Position numbers and translations under genes: made by a program. The notes below the pieces were generated by a model. It saw only the letters and a program-made list of their open reading frames with translations. It had not been told where the DNA came from and ran no database searches. Shown here piece after piece: positions 1-8,432 of a DNA stretch of 64,000 bases; within the stretch, counting starts at the first letter, position 1; every line of letters starts with the position of its first letter. The DNA lies in NCBI RefSeq assembly GCF_000626635.1, contig NZ_CP007451.1, forward strand, positions 3,326,001 to 3,390,000, read 5' to 3'. The stretch comes from Draconibacterium orientale (GTDB taxonomy: Bacteria > Bacteroidota > Bacteroidia > Bacteroidales > Prolixibacteraceae).

Positions 1-387
1 GCCCGCGAAACGGGAAAACCGTTACTGATTGATTTTACGGGAAAAGGTTGTACCAACTGCCGGAAAATGGAGGACAACGTATGGGTAAAACAGGAAGTAA
101 AAAACAAGTTCCTGGAAGATTATGTGGTGGTATCGTTGTATGTTGATTTAAAAACAAAATTACCGGAAGAGGAACAATATGTTTCGGAAACAACCGGAAG
201 AAAAGTGAGATCTGTAGGAAATAAATGGACGGATTTTCAGATATCGAGATTTCATCGAAATACGCAGCCCTATTACGTTATATTGGACGAAAACGAAAAT
301 CAGATAGGAGAGGGATACAGTTATGATCCGGATCCGGAAGATTTTATTGAGTGGCTAAACGAAGGATTAACAAAATTCAAAAAATAA
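1..387 (+). CDS. C-terminal thioredoxin-like domain of a DsbD-type thiol:disulfide interchange protein (5' truncated)
   Basis: The reading frame is open from base 1, so the gene begins outside the window; only the last 128 codons are visible. The fragment starts with a thioredoxin-like stretch containing the redox motif CTNC (bases 49-60) in the context DFTGKGCTNCRKME, the usual signature of the periplasmic C-terminal domain of DsbD or of a thioredoxin-family protein. A later N-T-Q-P-Y-Y segment resembles the cis-Pro loop of thioredoxin folds. DsbD passes electrons from cytoplasmic thioredoxin across the membrane to periplasmic partners. The next gene, 4 bp downstream, encodes a DsbD N-domain-like protein, which supports the assignment. 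The transmembrane part, if any, is not visible. Starting at the internal Met at 67 would cut off the CxxC motif, so I reject that start. Confidence 0.8.
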   Translation, partial: ARETGKPLLIDFTGKGCTNCRKMEDNVWVKQEVKNKFLEDYVVVSLYVDLKTKLPEEEQYVSETTGRKVRSVGNKWTDFQISRFHRNTQPYYVILDENENQIGEGYSYDPDPEDFIEWLNEGLTKFKK

Positions 388-391
388 ACAG

Positions 392-844
392 ATGAAGAAG
401 CTAATTTTCGCACTGGGATTTATTGCTATTGCAGCCTTTGCTCAGGCGCAAATGATAGTGCCTGTAAAATGGGACGTTGAAATTAAACCGTTAAAAGGTG
501 GTAATCAGTATGAGATTGTTGCTACGGCAAAAATCGATATGGGTTTTAAACTCTATGGCGTAAACATGGAAGATGGCGGCCCGGTAAAAACCTCGTTTAA
601 TTTCGAGACATTGGAGAACTGCAAGGATTTTGGAAAGGCTGTTGAAGTGACACCATCGCAAACCATGCACGACAAAATTTTTGATATGGAGGTAACTTAT
701 TTTAAAGACAAGGCGGTTATTTCGCACAAAGTGTGGGTAACAGAAAAGCCTGCCAAGGTTGCCGGTTATATTCAATGGATGAGCTGTAACGACGAAATGT
801 GCACGCCTCCAACCGATGAAGAATTTGAGTTTGTGATCGAGTAA
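392..844 (+). CDS. Secreted DsbD N-terminal-domain-like protein
   Basis: A 150-residue protein with a clear N-terminal signal peptide (hydrophobic residues 4-17, cleavage near AQAQ). The mature part ends with a C-N-D-E-M-C-T-P-P motif, the hallmark of the immunoglobulin-like N-terminal domain of DsbD, where the two cysteines exchange disulfides with the thioredoxin-like C-terminal domain. It starts 4 bp after the preceding DsbD-like gene, so the two are almost certainly cotranscribed, and a hairpin terminator follows at 884-915. The stand-alone alpha domain next to the thioredoxin-type part suggests a periplasmic reductant relay for cytochrome or disulfide maturation. The domain call rests on motif and context; the exact substrate is unknown. 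Confidence 0.75.
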   Translation: MKKLIFALGFIAIAAFAQAQMIVPVKWDVEIKPLKGGNQYEIVATAKIDMGFKLYGVNMEDGGPVKTSFNFETLENCKDFGKAVEVTPSQTMHDKIFDMEVTYFKDKAVISHKVWVTEKPAKVAGYIQWMSCNDEMCTPPTDEEFEFVIE

Positions 845-883
845 TCGATCGCTATTCAGATAGTTAAAAGTAAAAACTGCACT

Positions 884-915
884 AAAGCCGGGAGCGAAAG
901 TTTCCGGCTTTTTTT
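884..915 (+). terminator. Rho-independent terminator of the DsbD-like pair
   Basis: AAAGCCGG, a 12-base loop, CCGGCTTT and a continuing T run. It lies 40 bp after the stop of the preceding gene. Confidence 0.8.
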
Positions 916-1422
916 CTGAAAGTCACCTTGGTAAAAACAAAAAAGTTCACGCAGAGTAGATCACTAAGTTTTCGCAAAGCACGCAAAACAGATTCTATAC
1001 CTTTGCGCTTCTTCTTTTTCTTTGCGTGAAACAATATTGATGTCCTTTCATCCCTGTTGGTGATTCCCGGGAATCATGAATGTTCTATGGCGGACGTCAA
1101 TTTAAAACACTACCCCTTTGTCTGTTGACATTTCCCCTCACGAGGGGAAACAGCTGCGATGTTTAATCCGAAGGCTTCGATGTAATACTAGGAACTCCAT
1201 TAATGCGTGCTCCCCTCAGGAGGGAAGTTTTTTCTAAAAGTCCAATAACAATTTGACGCAAAATGTGGTTGAAAACCTATTGACTCACCTTGATTATGCC
1301 TTCAACACAATCGTCCCTTTATGCAAGAAGATAAGGAGTGAGGGAGATTCAGTTGAATATCGTTTTTCTTTCAGCCCTTTTGATAATTTCAGAACATATA
1401 AATATTTTTTTACGTCGGAGGG
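916..1422. other. Intergenic stretch without a recognisable gene
   Basis: No credible coding frame on either strand. I see only short symmetric pieces, such as TTTCCCCTCACGAGGGGAAA near 1131-1151, and a tract around 950-1030 with repeated 'cgcaaag' words. Such low-complexity remnants recur in other gaps of this window. Confidence 0.5.
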
Positions 1423-1648
1423 CTTAAACTAAAGTTTATGAACAGAAAGTTTGTCCCGACGGTGTTTAAACGAACTTTTAAGCCGCGAAAGTTCGTCCCG
1501 AAGCGTTTAAACTAAAGTTTAAGGCGTGAAATTTTGTCCCGGCAGTGCTTAAGCAAAAGTTTAAAGGTAAAACGGAAGCCCGAACGCGTTTAAACAAAAG
1601 TTTAAGGCCTCAACGGAAGGCCGGAGGCATTTAAACAAACTTTTAAGC
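1423..1648. repeat. Array of six palindromes at 41-42 bp spacing
   Basis: Six copies of a core like TTTAAACAAAAGTTTAAG begin at 1423, 1465, 1506, 1548, 1589 and 1630, so the spacing is 42, 41, 42, 41 and 41 bp. Each core is itself an inverted repeat (for example CTTAAAC-TAAA-GTTTAAG). Between cores there is a second, weaker shared word (TTTGTCCCG or GTTCGTCCCG, changing to CGGAAGCCCG in later units). Spacing near four helical turns puts every core on the same DNA face. No gene overlaps it. The function is unknown. Confidence 0.8.
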
Positions 1649-1887
1649 CTCGGAAATGTTTTTTGCTTTAAACTTTCCGAAAATATATTTGGCAATTTTT
1701 TCCTTAAAAATTTAACTCACCTCTTTTCTGTCTTTCCCTTTGCAGCAGGAGACGATTGGCTTCAAAAAGTTAGGAGGAATTAGAAATTCTGATTGGATTA
1801 TTTTTTGAAATATGAGGGTGTCGTCCTTCCTTGGATGCAGGGAAGGAAAAGAGGATGGGTATATTTTTATTGTATGAGTTGGCAATA

Positions 1888-1922
1888 AAAAAGTCCATGA
1901 TTTTAAAACCATGGACTTTCTT
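1888..1922 (-). terminator. Terminator of the M16 protease gene
   Basis: On the minus strand: AAAGTCCATG, a short loop of mostly A and T, CATGGACTTT and a T run. It sits just past the stop of the protease gene at 1943. Confidence 0.8.
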
Positions 1923-1942
1923 CTATCGTTGATATGACTTAT

Positions 1943-4756
1943 TTATTCTGCTTTTTTCGGTAGAAATACCACATCTACAACATCGGCATCGGTATAAAAT
2001 GCTTTTGCGAATTCTTGAATTTGAGAAGTAGTTAAACCGTCTAAAATATCATCGAAATTTTCTGCGGCATCAGGATTAAAGCCGTGGTAATAGTCGTTAT
2101 AAAGCGCATTCATCCAGTAATTGTTGTGCTCTTTAGCTTGTGCACGGTCTTTTTTCATGTTCAATATAACCTTATCCAGATCTTCCTGCGTTGGGCCATC
2201 GGTAACAATTTTGTCAATCTCGCGGAAGATAATCGATTTCAGATGATCGGCTTTTTCCGGGTCGGTATCAAAATTGATTTGCAAGGTTTTGCGTTCGTAT
2301 GGGTATTGGTTCGATGATGATCCAACGCCAACTCCGTACGTACCTCCTTCTTTTTCACGTACTTCTTCGGTATAACGTAAACGAAGAATGGCATTTAGCA
2401 CTTCCAGCTCAACATTGCTTTGTGGAGTGTAAGCCATTTCTTTGCGAACTAGAATGTTAACTGTTCCTTTTTCGGTTTGTAAAGGCACCTCAATTTTCTT
2501 TTCGGTGGTTCCTTTTGGCATTCTTACTTTGTGGTCAACCCACTGCTCTTCGCCCGGAAGGTCTTTTAACGAACCGATGTATTTAACGGCCATTTCTTTT
2601 GCTACAGCCTCATCGATATTACCAACAATAAAGAAGGTGAAATCGCCCGCATCTTTAAAACGGTCGGTATAAAGTTGTTCCATTTGAGCAAAATCAATTT
2701 CATCGAACATGGATGCCGACATTAGTTTAGTGCGCTCGTTGTAGTTGGTTGCAATTAACGAAAGTGAGTCGCTCATAATCTTTTGTGGATTATTGGCCAT
2801 GTTTTGCAAGAATGCTACGTAGCGGCTTTTTAATGCTTCATAAGCTTCTTTATCGAAACGCGGATTGCTGAATTGCAGGTAAAGCAACTGCATCATTGTC
2901 TCAAAATCTTTTGGCGTACTGCTGCCGTTAAATCCTTCGGTAAGATCTCCCAGGCTGGTAGCTACTGCTGCCGTTTTCCCGGTTAATACTTTGCGTAAGG
3001 CAATGGCATCGAAATCGCCAACACCAAACGAACCAATAAACTGAGGAAGCATTGCGGCAGCCTGAAGATCGTTGGTACCCAGCAGTGAGTTTCCTCCCGG
3101 ACTGTAAGCACGCAGTGAAACTTCATCTTTTTCGTAATCGGCATGTTTAAACACCACGGTGGCATTATTGCTCAGTCTCCATTCTACGGCGTCAAGGTCT
3201 TCCAGTTTTTTTGTTGAAACAACTTCAGCTCCCGGCAATTCATCTTCAACCAGCGATGCAGCTTCAGCTGTATCTTCATACGGATCGATAGTTGAATTTT
3301 CAACCTCGGCCAAAATCGCAAAAGCTTCGTCCTGGGTAAGGTGTTTTACGTCGCTGTTTGGCCCCGTGATTACGATTACACGGTTTTTGTCAACGAACAT
3401 ATCGGTGGCCATCTTGTTTACATCGGCCAGCGTAATGGTTTCCAGAATTGCCTGCCCGAATTGCCAGTCGAATTCGGCATCGGTAACCGGTTCGCCTTCC
3501 AGAAAATAGTCTTGAATGCCTCGTACATATTGATCGTTACTGATTTTATCGCGTTGTTTATAGGCACTTTCCATTGAGGTAAGCAGGTTTACTTTGGCGC
3601 GGTTCAATTCGCCCTCGGTAAAACCATGGCGAACGATTCGTTGCGCTTCGGTGTAAATTGCTTTCAGGCCTTCGTCTTCTTTATTAGGGTTGGCTGTGGC
3701 CGAAATAAACGCTGCATCGTAACCTCTCACAAAACCTCCAACCTGAACACCTCCGGAAATAAAAGGAGGATTTCCTTTTTGTAGCAGTTCCGAAATACGT
3801 TCGCCGCTCATTTGATTCAGAAGAGTCTCGATATAATCTTCGCGCAGGTAACCAATGTTTTTGTCTTCGCGCGGAGTAGCTTTGTGTTTAATATAAATTG
3901 AAATGCTTGAGTTGGTAGCTTCTTCGTCGGTTGCCAAAACAAACTTTGTTTCATCGTGCTCCGGAATTTCAAATTGCGGACGTGGTTGCGGATTCTCAAC
4001 GGCAGGAATCTTCGAGAATAACTCTTTTACTTTTACTTCTACCTGGTCAACATCGATATCGCCAACAATGGCAATGGCCTGCAAATCGGTACGGTACCAG
4101 TCGTGGTAAAAACTGCGTAAAGTTTCGGGCTCGAAGTTTTTAATAATGTCCAAATCGCCAATTATATCGCGTTCGGCCCATTTCGATCCTTCAAAAACAA
4201 CAGGAAACCACTGGTTGCGCATTCTGAAACTTGCGTTGCGTCGTGTTCTCCACTCTTCGGAAATAACACCGCGTTCCAGGTCGATTTCTTCCTCGGTTAG
4301 CAACAGGTAGTTCGACCAGTCGTTAAGCACCAAAAGGCACGAGTCGATCAATCCTTCGCGGGTAGCAGGTACATCGCTCAGGTTATAAACCGTTTCGTTA
4401 AATGCCGTGTACGCGTTAATGTTACGACCAAAAGCCACGCCGTTTTTTTCCAGGTAATCCAGGAATCCTTTTCCCGGATAATGCTCGGTGCCGTTAAAGG
4501 CCATGTGCTCGAGAAAGTGCGCCAGGCCGTTTTGGTTGTCGTTTTCAAGCAGGGCACCTACATTTTGTATCATGTAAAAACTTACCCGTTCTTTTGGCTC
4601 CTGGTTGTGACGGATAAAATAGGTCATTCCGTTTTCCAGTTTCCCGGTTCTAATGGCGGGATCAACCGGAACTGCTTGTTTGAGCATGTCTTGTGCCGAC
4701 ACAAAAAATGGGGCAATTACTAAAAATGCCAGCATTGATAAAACAAATTTCTTCAT
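1943..4756 (-). CDS. M16 (pitrilysin/insulinase) family zinc protease, secreted
   Basis: A 937-residue protein with an N-terminal signal peptide (hydrophobic residues 5-21, cleavage near VSAQ). The inverted zinc motif HFLEH lies at residues 80-84, and Glu161 follows exactly 76 residues after His84, matching the pitrilysin HxxEH-X76-E ligand set. The length fits a two-half M16 protein: an active N-terminal pair of domains followed by an inactive C-terminal pair with no second HxxEH. Such periplasmic or surface M16 enzymes in Bacteroidota degrade peptides and small unfolded proteins. The gene stands alone, divergent from the hydrolase gene at 4945, with its own terminator. The start at 4756 is preferred because it gives a complete signal peptide. 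Confidence 0.93.
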   Translation of the reverse strand: MKKFVLSMLAFLVIAPFFVSAQDMLKQAVPVDPAIRTGKLENGMTYFIRHNQEPKERVSFYMIQNVGALLENDNQNGLAHFLEHMAFNGTEHYPGKGFLDYLEKNGVAFGRNINAYTAFNETVYNLSDVPATREGLIDSCLLVLNDWSNYLLLTEEEIDLERGVISEEWRTRRNASFRMRNQWFPVVFEGSKWAERDIIGDLDIIKNFEPETLRSFYHDWYRTDLQAIAIVGDIDVDQVEVKVKELFSKIPAVENPQPRPQFEIPEHDETKFVLATDEEATNSSISIYIKHKATPREDKNIGYLREDYIETLLNQMSGERISELLQKGNPPFISGGVQVGGFVRGYDAAFISATANPNKEDEGLKAIYTEAQRIVRHGFTEGELNRAKVNLLTSMESAYKQRDKISNDQYVRGIQDYFLEGEPVTDAEFDWQFGQAILETITLADVNKMATDMFVDKNRVIVITGPNSDVKHLTQDEAFAILAEVENSTIDPYEDTAEAASLVEDELPGAEVVSTKKLEDLDAVEWRLSNNATVVFKHADYEKDEVSLRAYSPGGNSLLGTNDLQAAAMLPQFIGSFGVGDFDAIALRKVLTGKTAAVATSLGDLTEGFNGSSTPKDFETMMQLLYLQFSNPRFDKEAYEALKSRYVAFLQNMANNPQKIMSDSLSLIATNYNERTKLMSASMFDEIDFAQMEQLYTDRFKDAGDFTFFIVGNIDEAVAKEMAVKYIGSLKDLPGEEQWVDHKVRMPKGTTEKKIEVPLQTEKGTVNILVRKEMAYTPQSNVELEVLNAILRLRYTEEVREKEGGTYGVGVGSSSNQYPYERKTLQINFDTDPEKADHLKSIIFREIDKIVTDGPTQEDLDKVILNMKKDRAQAKEHNNYWMNALYNDYYHGFNPDAAENFDDILDGLTTSQIQEFAKAFYTDADVVDVVFLPKKAE

Positions 4757-4944
4757 ATTTTCTTTTTTGTAGTTCGTTGATGAACTGTGTTTGAATTTAA
4801 GTATTACTATGTGAGTATAGTATTAACAGCTGAAATTACAGAAAGGATGAAAATAGTAATTATTTTTTTGTTTTTGTACTTTTAGAGAATTGAAACGGAG
4901 AAGTTGATGAATGGATTGAACGCCGAATTTAAACCACAGCGAAA

Positions 4945-5568
4945 ATGGAAAACGAGAAACTTATTTTTTGGAACGTTGATACGCAGATAGATTTTGTAGA
5001 ACCCCAGGGGAAATTATATGTTGAAGGGGCTGAAAAGATAAAACCTTTGTGGCAAAAAATCACTGCTTTTGCCAAACAGAAAAATATACGGGTGGTAAAC
5101 ACGGCTGATTACCATTATCCGGAATCGGCAGAGCTTGCTGATGAACCGGACTTTGTAAATACCTTTCCGCAGCATTGTATGGCCAACACTCTGGGAGCAG
5201 AATATGTTGCTGAAACGCAACCTGAAAATGCAGTAGAGTTTGACTGGGACAAAGACTATGATGCTTTTGATGCCGTTGAATCAGTAAGAAATATTGTTAT
5301 TCGGAAAGATGCTTTTGATGTATTTGCCGGAAATCCTTATACCGATAATATTTTGCAGATGTTCAGTCCCGAAACCGTTGTGGTTTATGGGGTAACAACC
5401 AATGTTTGTGTAAACGATGCAGTTGTTGGTTTATCGAAAAGGGTAAAGCGTGTTATTGTTTTGCAGGATGCAATAAAGGAACTACCGAACATTCCTTTGC
5501 CTTTTGACGAGTGGGAAAAACTGGGCGTTGAAATGATAGCTTTCGAGGATTTAGCAGCTAAACTTTAA
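4945..5568 (+). CDS. Isochorismatase-family cysteine hydrolase, nicotinamidase-like
   Basis: A 207-residue cytoplasmic protein with the catalytic triad of the family: Asp12 (NVDTQIDF), Lys120 (IRKDAF) and the nucleophile Cys154 (TTNVCVNDA). Metal-ligand candidates of nicotinamidases are also seen: Asp54 and His56 in ADYHYP, and His76 in PQHC, which resembles the WPVHC segment of PncA. Nicotinamidase converts nicotinamide to nicotinate for NAD salvage. However, the D-Y-H segment departs from the usual D-W-H-P, and the spacing to the second His is altered, so another amide substrate is possible. It is followed by a palindromic intergenic repeat and a shared terminator. Confidence 0.8.
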   Translation: MENEKLIFWNVDTQIDFVEPQGKLYVEGAEKIKPLWQKITAFAKQKNIRVVNTADYHYPESAELADEPDFVNTFPQHCMANTLGAEYVAETQPENAVEFDWDKDYDAFDAVESVRNIVIRKDAFDVFAGNPYTDNILQMFSPETVVVYGVTTNVCVNDAVVGLSKRVKRVIVLQDAIKELPNIPLPFDEWEKLGVEMIAFEDLAAKL

Positions 5569-5570
5569 AC

Positions 5571-5650
5571 TGTCATTTCGAAGGAGGAACGACTGAGAAA
5601 TCTGTCTGATAAAAAAGATACAGATTTCTCACTTTGTTCGAAATGACAAT
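5571..5650. repeat. Palindromic intergenic repeat (GTCATTTCGAA family)
   Basis: Outer arms GTCATTTCGAA and TTCGAAATGAC, inner arms GAGAAATCTGT and ACAGATTTCTC, in an element of about 75 bp just past the stop of the hydrolase gene. From memory, this wording recurs in intergenic regions of many Bacteroidota genomes, like REP elements of enterobacteria. It would fold into a long hairpin in RNA. Confidence 0.7.
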
Positions 5651-5652
5651 AA

Positions 5653-5693
5653 AAAAGAGCCGCTTCTCGAAAAAAAAACGGCTCTTTCTCAGT
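5653..5693. terminator. Bidirectional terminator between convergent genes
   Basis: AAAAAAGAGCCG, a short A-rich loop, CGGCTCTTTCT. It lies between the convergent hydrolase (+) and aminotransferase (-) genes and has A and T runs on both sides. Confidence 0.75.
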
Positions 5694-5717
5694 TAACTAA
5701 AACTGTGTGCAATATTT

Positions 5718-7010
5718 TTATTTCTTGCAGTCTTTACAAGCGTTGTAAATACCGTCGAATAATTCTTTTACGTCGGAAGCAGCTACTGCCGCGAAGGCCA
5801 CTCGTAATACGTTACCCAAAGCAATTACTCCGATTCCGTATTTTGTAATCAGTAACTGGCGAACTTCGTCTCCAACCAAACCTTCTGCCAACTGAACACA
5901 CATAAAATAGCCCGAGTTGTATGGAATAGCTTCAAAACACTCTTTGTATTTTTCTTCGGTTAAAGCTTTTTTTACCGCATCGTAACGTTTTTGCATAATG
6001 TGGTATTTTGCTTCTTTTTGCTGTGCATATTCTTCACTTTCGAAAGCCGAAAGCAGTAACGATTGCGAAATATTGGCTGCGTTGGAAATGTTTCCACGAA
6101 TGGCTCCGGCTGTTTTCGATTCCAGTGCGCTGTATAATTCGGCATCGCCACCTTTAATTCCGTAGGTGATGAATCCAACGCGGAATCCCCAAACGTAATC
6201 TTCTTTTGTCGCACCATCAACTTTTACGGCCAACACATTTTCGTGTAACTGGCTCAATGGTGCGAAAATACTTTCGGTAGCAATTCCTTCTTCGTAAACC
6301 AAACCGAAGTAAGCATCGTCGGTAATGGTAACAATTTTATTACCGGCATCAGCAGCTTTTTTTATGACGGCAACAATGGCATCCTGCTCTTCAACGGTTG
6401 GTGTATAGCCCGATGGATTATTCGGGAAATTCAGAATAACTATTTTTTTACCGATTCCACCTTCGTTTAATTTGGTTTCAAACGATTCCAAATCGAAACC
6501 TCCATCTTTAAAAAGGTTGAATTTGCCCAGCGAACAACCGTAAGCATTGGTAAGCGTCAGGTTGTAGTTTCCCCAGAAAAGGTCGGGAACAATAATTTCG
6601 TCTTGAGCATCGGCAAACATATAACCTGCCATGCTTATACCATGCGTAAGAGCGTTGGTAACTACCGGCAAACTCAGTTCAACTCCGGCAATTGACGGGT
6701 TTTTCTCGTAGATCATGCTTTTCCATTTTGCCCTGATATCGGGGCGGCCAAAACTTGGTGCATACGGAAAAACCAGCGATGGATCCATATTGATCTTTGA
6801 AGCCACAGCTTCCAGGCGCATAGGTGTTCCGTCGTCCTCAATTGCGGCTCCAATGGTTGCATTAATCTTTGTTCCTTTAGCTTCAGCTGTTTGTCCCAGA
6901 ATTCCTTTTTTAGGGAAGAAAATATTCTTTCCTCTTTCAGAAAGCAGTTCAAAAACGGGTGTGCTTTTTGCTTGAATTACGCTGTTAAGTTCAGCAGCCT
7001 GTGGATTCAT
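5718..7010 (-). CDS. Class I/II PLP-dependent aminotransferase (aromatic/aspartate type)
   Basis: A 430-residue enzyme when started at the Met at 7010 (MNPQAAELNS). The open frame extends upstream to 7118, but those 36 residues look like translated leader and lack family similarity. Fold-type I features are present: NFPNNPSGYTP, the segment TITDDAYFG with the PLP-binding Asp and Tyr, a DGATKEDYVWGFRVGF segment with the Schiff-base Lys, and a C-terminal Arg-containing region (LRVAFAAV). It catalyses amino group transfer between an amino acid and a 2-oxoacid; the family context suggests aspartate or aromatic substrates, but specificity cannot be read from sequence. It is a single gene, with a terminator at 5653-5693. 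Confidence 0.85.
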   Translation of the reverse strand: MNPQAAELNSVIQAKSTPVFELLSERGKNIFFPKKGILGQTAEAKGTKINATIGAAIEDDGTPMRLEAVASKINMDPSLVFPYAPSFGRPDIRAKWKSMIYEKNPSIAGVELSLPVVTNALTHGISMAGYMFADAQDEIIVPDLFWGNYNLTLTNAYGCSLGKFNLFKDGGFDLESFETKLNEGGIGKKIVILNFPNNPSGYTPTVEEQDAIVAVIKKAADAGNKIVTITDDAYFGLVYEEGIATESIFAPLSQLHENVLAVKVDGATKEDYVWGFRVGFITYGIKGGDAELYSALESKTAGAIRGNISNAANISQSLLLSAFESEEYAQQKEAKYHIMQKRYDAVKKALTEEKYKECFEAIPYNSGYFMCVQLAEGLVGDEVRQLLITKYGIGVIALGNVLRVAFAAVAASDVKELFDGIYNACKDCKK

Positions 7011-7177
7011 AATCAATAATATTTGTCTGTTATAATTTTGGTGCAAGATAGGAAAACCCTTAGTGAAATACGTAGTTTTTTTAACAAGTTGAATTGATTT
7101 TTTATAAATAGCTAACATTTTGAAAGTGCAGGCTTGGGGAATATTTGGAATATGTAGGAACTAGTAGCTTAACGAAA

Positions 7178-7597
7178 CTATACCGAACGTACGGCGCCAA
7201 CAACGATAAAAAAGCCAAGTAAAGCCACCAAACCTGCCAGAACGGTGAATAAACGATATTGTTTTTTATTCAGCCAGTCGAGTACCAAAGCCACCAGTGC
7301 CAATACGGCCGAACCAATAAAGCTCAGGTAGGCGGGCAAAAGCTGTGCTTCAATGGGTGCTTCATTAATAATTTCGTCGTTTAATTCTTCGTGCATTATC
7401 TCTTCGGGAGTTAAAAGTTGTCCGGGGGCAAGGTAGTCGCCCAGAAAAACATATACCGAAAACAAGCCCAAAGCAATAAACGCTGCCAGGCCAACTAAGC
7501 GAAAGGCTTTTTTGTTTTCAACCCAGCCGTAAATTATGCCAAACAATGCGGCGAAAACGATCCACTGAGGAAAGGTGTAAAGAAATACTTCTGTCAT
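7178..7597 (-). CDS. Small integral membrane protein of unknown function
   Basis: A 139-residue protein with four hydrophobic segments, near residues 9-24, 33-52, 86-106 and 115-136. Between helices 2 and 3 lies an acidic loop (EEIMHEELNDEIINE). I do not recognise a family. It reads on the minus strand, divergent from the HAD phosphatase at 7707, and appears to be transcribed alone. Hydrophobicity and a sensible start right after the intergenic gap argue that it is a real gene. Confidence 0.65.
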   Translation of the reverse strand: MTEVFLYTFPQWIVFAALFGIIYGWVENKKAFRLVGLAAFIALGLFSVYVFLGDYLAPGQLLTPEEIMHEELNDEIINEAPIEAQLLPAYLSFIGSAVLALVALVLDWLNKKQYRLFTVLAGLVALLGFFIVVGAVRSV

Positions 7598-7706
7598 TGA
7601 TTATTAAATTAGCGGAAACAAAGGTTAAAATTTTTCTTAAATGTAAAAAGCCTTTCGTGCTAACAAGTAGTAAAACCTTATTTTCGCCTGAAATAATTGG
7701 AAAACA

Positions 7707-8306
7707 ATGCAAAAATTAGAAATAGATCCGAAAGCAAAAGGTTTAATATTTGATTTAGACGGCACACTGGCTGATACTATGCCCGTACATTTTGTTGCTT
7801 ACCAGAAAATCCTTAAAAAGTATGGTATTGATTATTCAGCAAAAATGTTTTTGGCACTGGCAGGTGTTCCGGTTGTGGAAACCATTATTAAAATTAACGA
7901 GGTTTATGGTTCGTCGCTCGATCCGGAGCAAGTGGGGAATGAAAAGGAGGCCGAATACGAACGTATGATGCACAAGGTTAAACCAATTAATCCGGTAATT
8001 GATTTGGTAAAACAATACCACGGAAAGCTGCCAATTGCAGTGGGAACCGGCGGTTATACCCGCCTTTCGTGGAAAACACTGGAAATTGTCGGGTTAAAAG
8101 ATTATATCGAAATTCTGGTTTCTGCCAACGATGTGCAAAACCCAAAACCACACCCCGAAACATTTTTACGTTGCGCCGAACAGATGGGCGTAAAACCCGA
8201 AGACTGCCAGGTTTTTGAGGACGGCGAGCCGGGAATGCAAGCCGCACATGCCGCCGGAATGATGGCCACACTGGTAACCGATTATTACGATGTTTTTAAA
8301 GCATAA
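7707..8306 (+). CDS. HAD-superfamily hydrolase, beta-phosphoglucomutase/phosphatase type
   Basis: A 199-residue protein with the HAD motifs in order: motif I IFDLDGTLADT with nucleophile Asp16 and acid Asp18, a helical cap inserted afterwards, a conserved Gly-Thr-Gly-Gly region (AVGTGG) in place of the usual Ser/Thr motif II, Lys in the PKPHPETF segment, and motif IV VFEDGEPGMQAA. The C1-type cap and the KPHPE/EDGEPG pairing match the beta-phosphoglucomutase and phosphatase subfamily. It probably removes phosphate from, or isomerises, a small sugar phosphate. The exact substrate is not determinable. It precedes uvrB but has its own spacing of 126 bp, so it need not share a transcript with it. 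Confidence 0.82.
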   Translation: MQKLEIDPKAKGLIFDLDGTLADTMPVHFVAYQKILKKYGIDYSAKMFLALAGVPVVETIIKINEVYGSSLDPEQVGNEKEAEYERMMHKVKPINPVIDLVKQYHGKLPIAVGTGGYTRLSWKTLEIVGLKDYIEILVSANDVQNPKPHPETFLRCAEQMGVKPEDCQVFEDGEPGMQAAHAAGMMATLVTDYYDVFKA

Positions 8307-8399
8307 CAAATTGTGATGGCCACGAAGCAATTCACCTTCCGACAAAATAATTGTGTGCAAAAATCGGGAGAAAGAATATGCCGGTCGTTTTTTTACGAC

Positions 8400-8407
8400 T
8401 AAATTTG
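8400..8407 (+). promoter_or_regulatory. Probable -7 element of the uvrB promoter
   Basis: TAAATTTG matches the Bacteroidota -7 consensus TAnnTTTG and lies 25 bp before the uvrB start. No clear TTTG is seen 19 bp further upstream, so this is a half match. Confidence 0.45.
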
Positions 8408-8432
8408 GAGGGAATAATACTTAAAAAGGCGC

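Noticed and set aside
1712..1912. 66-codon ORF on the minus strand next to the M16 gene terminator
   Set aside because: It overlaps the terminator hairpin region, shows no recognisable motif and has the composition of the surrounding non-coding DNA.
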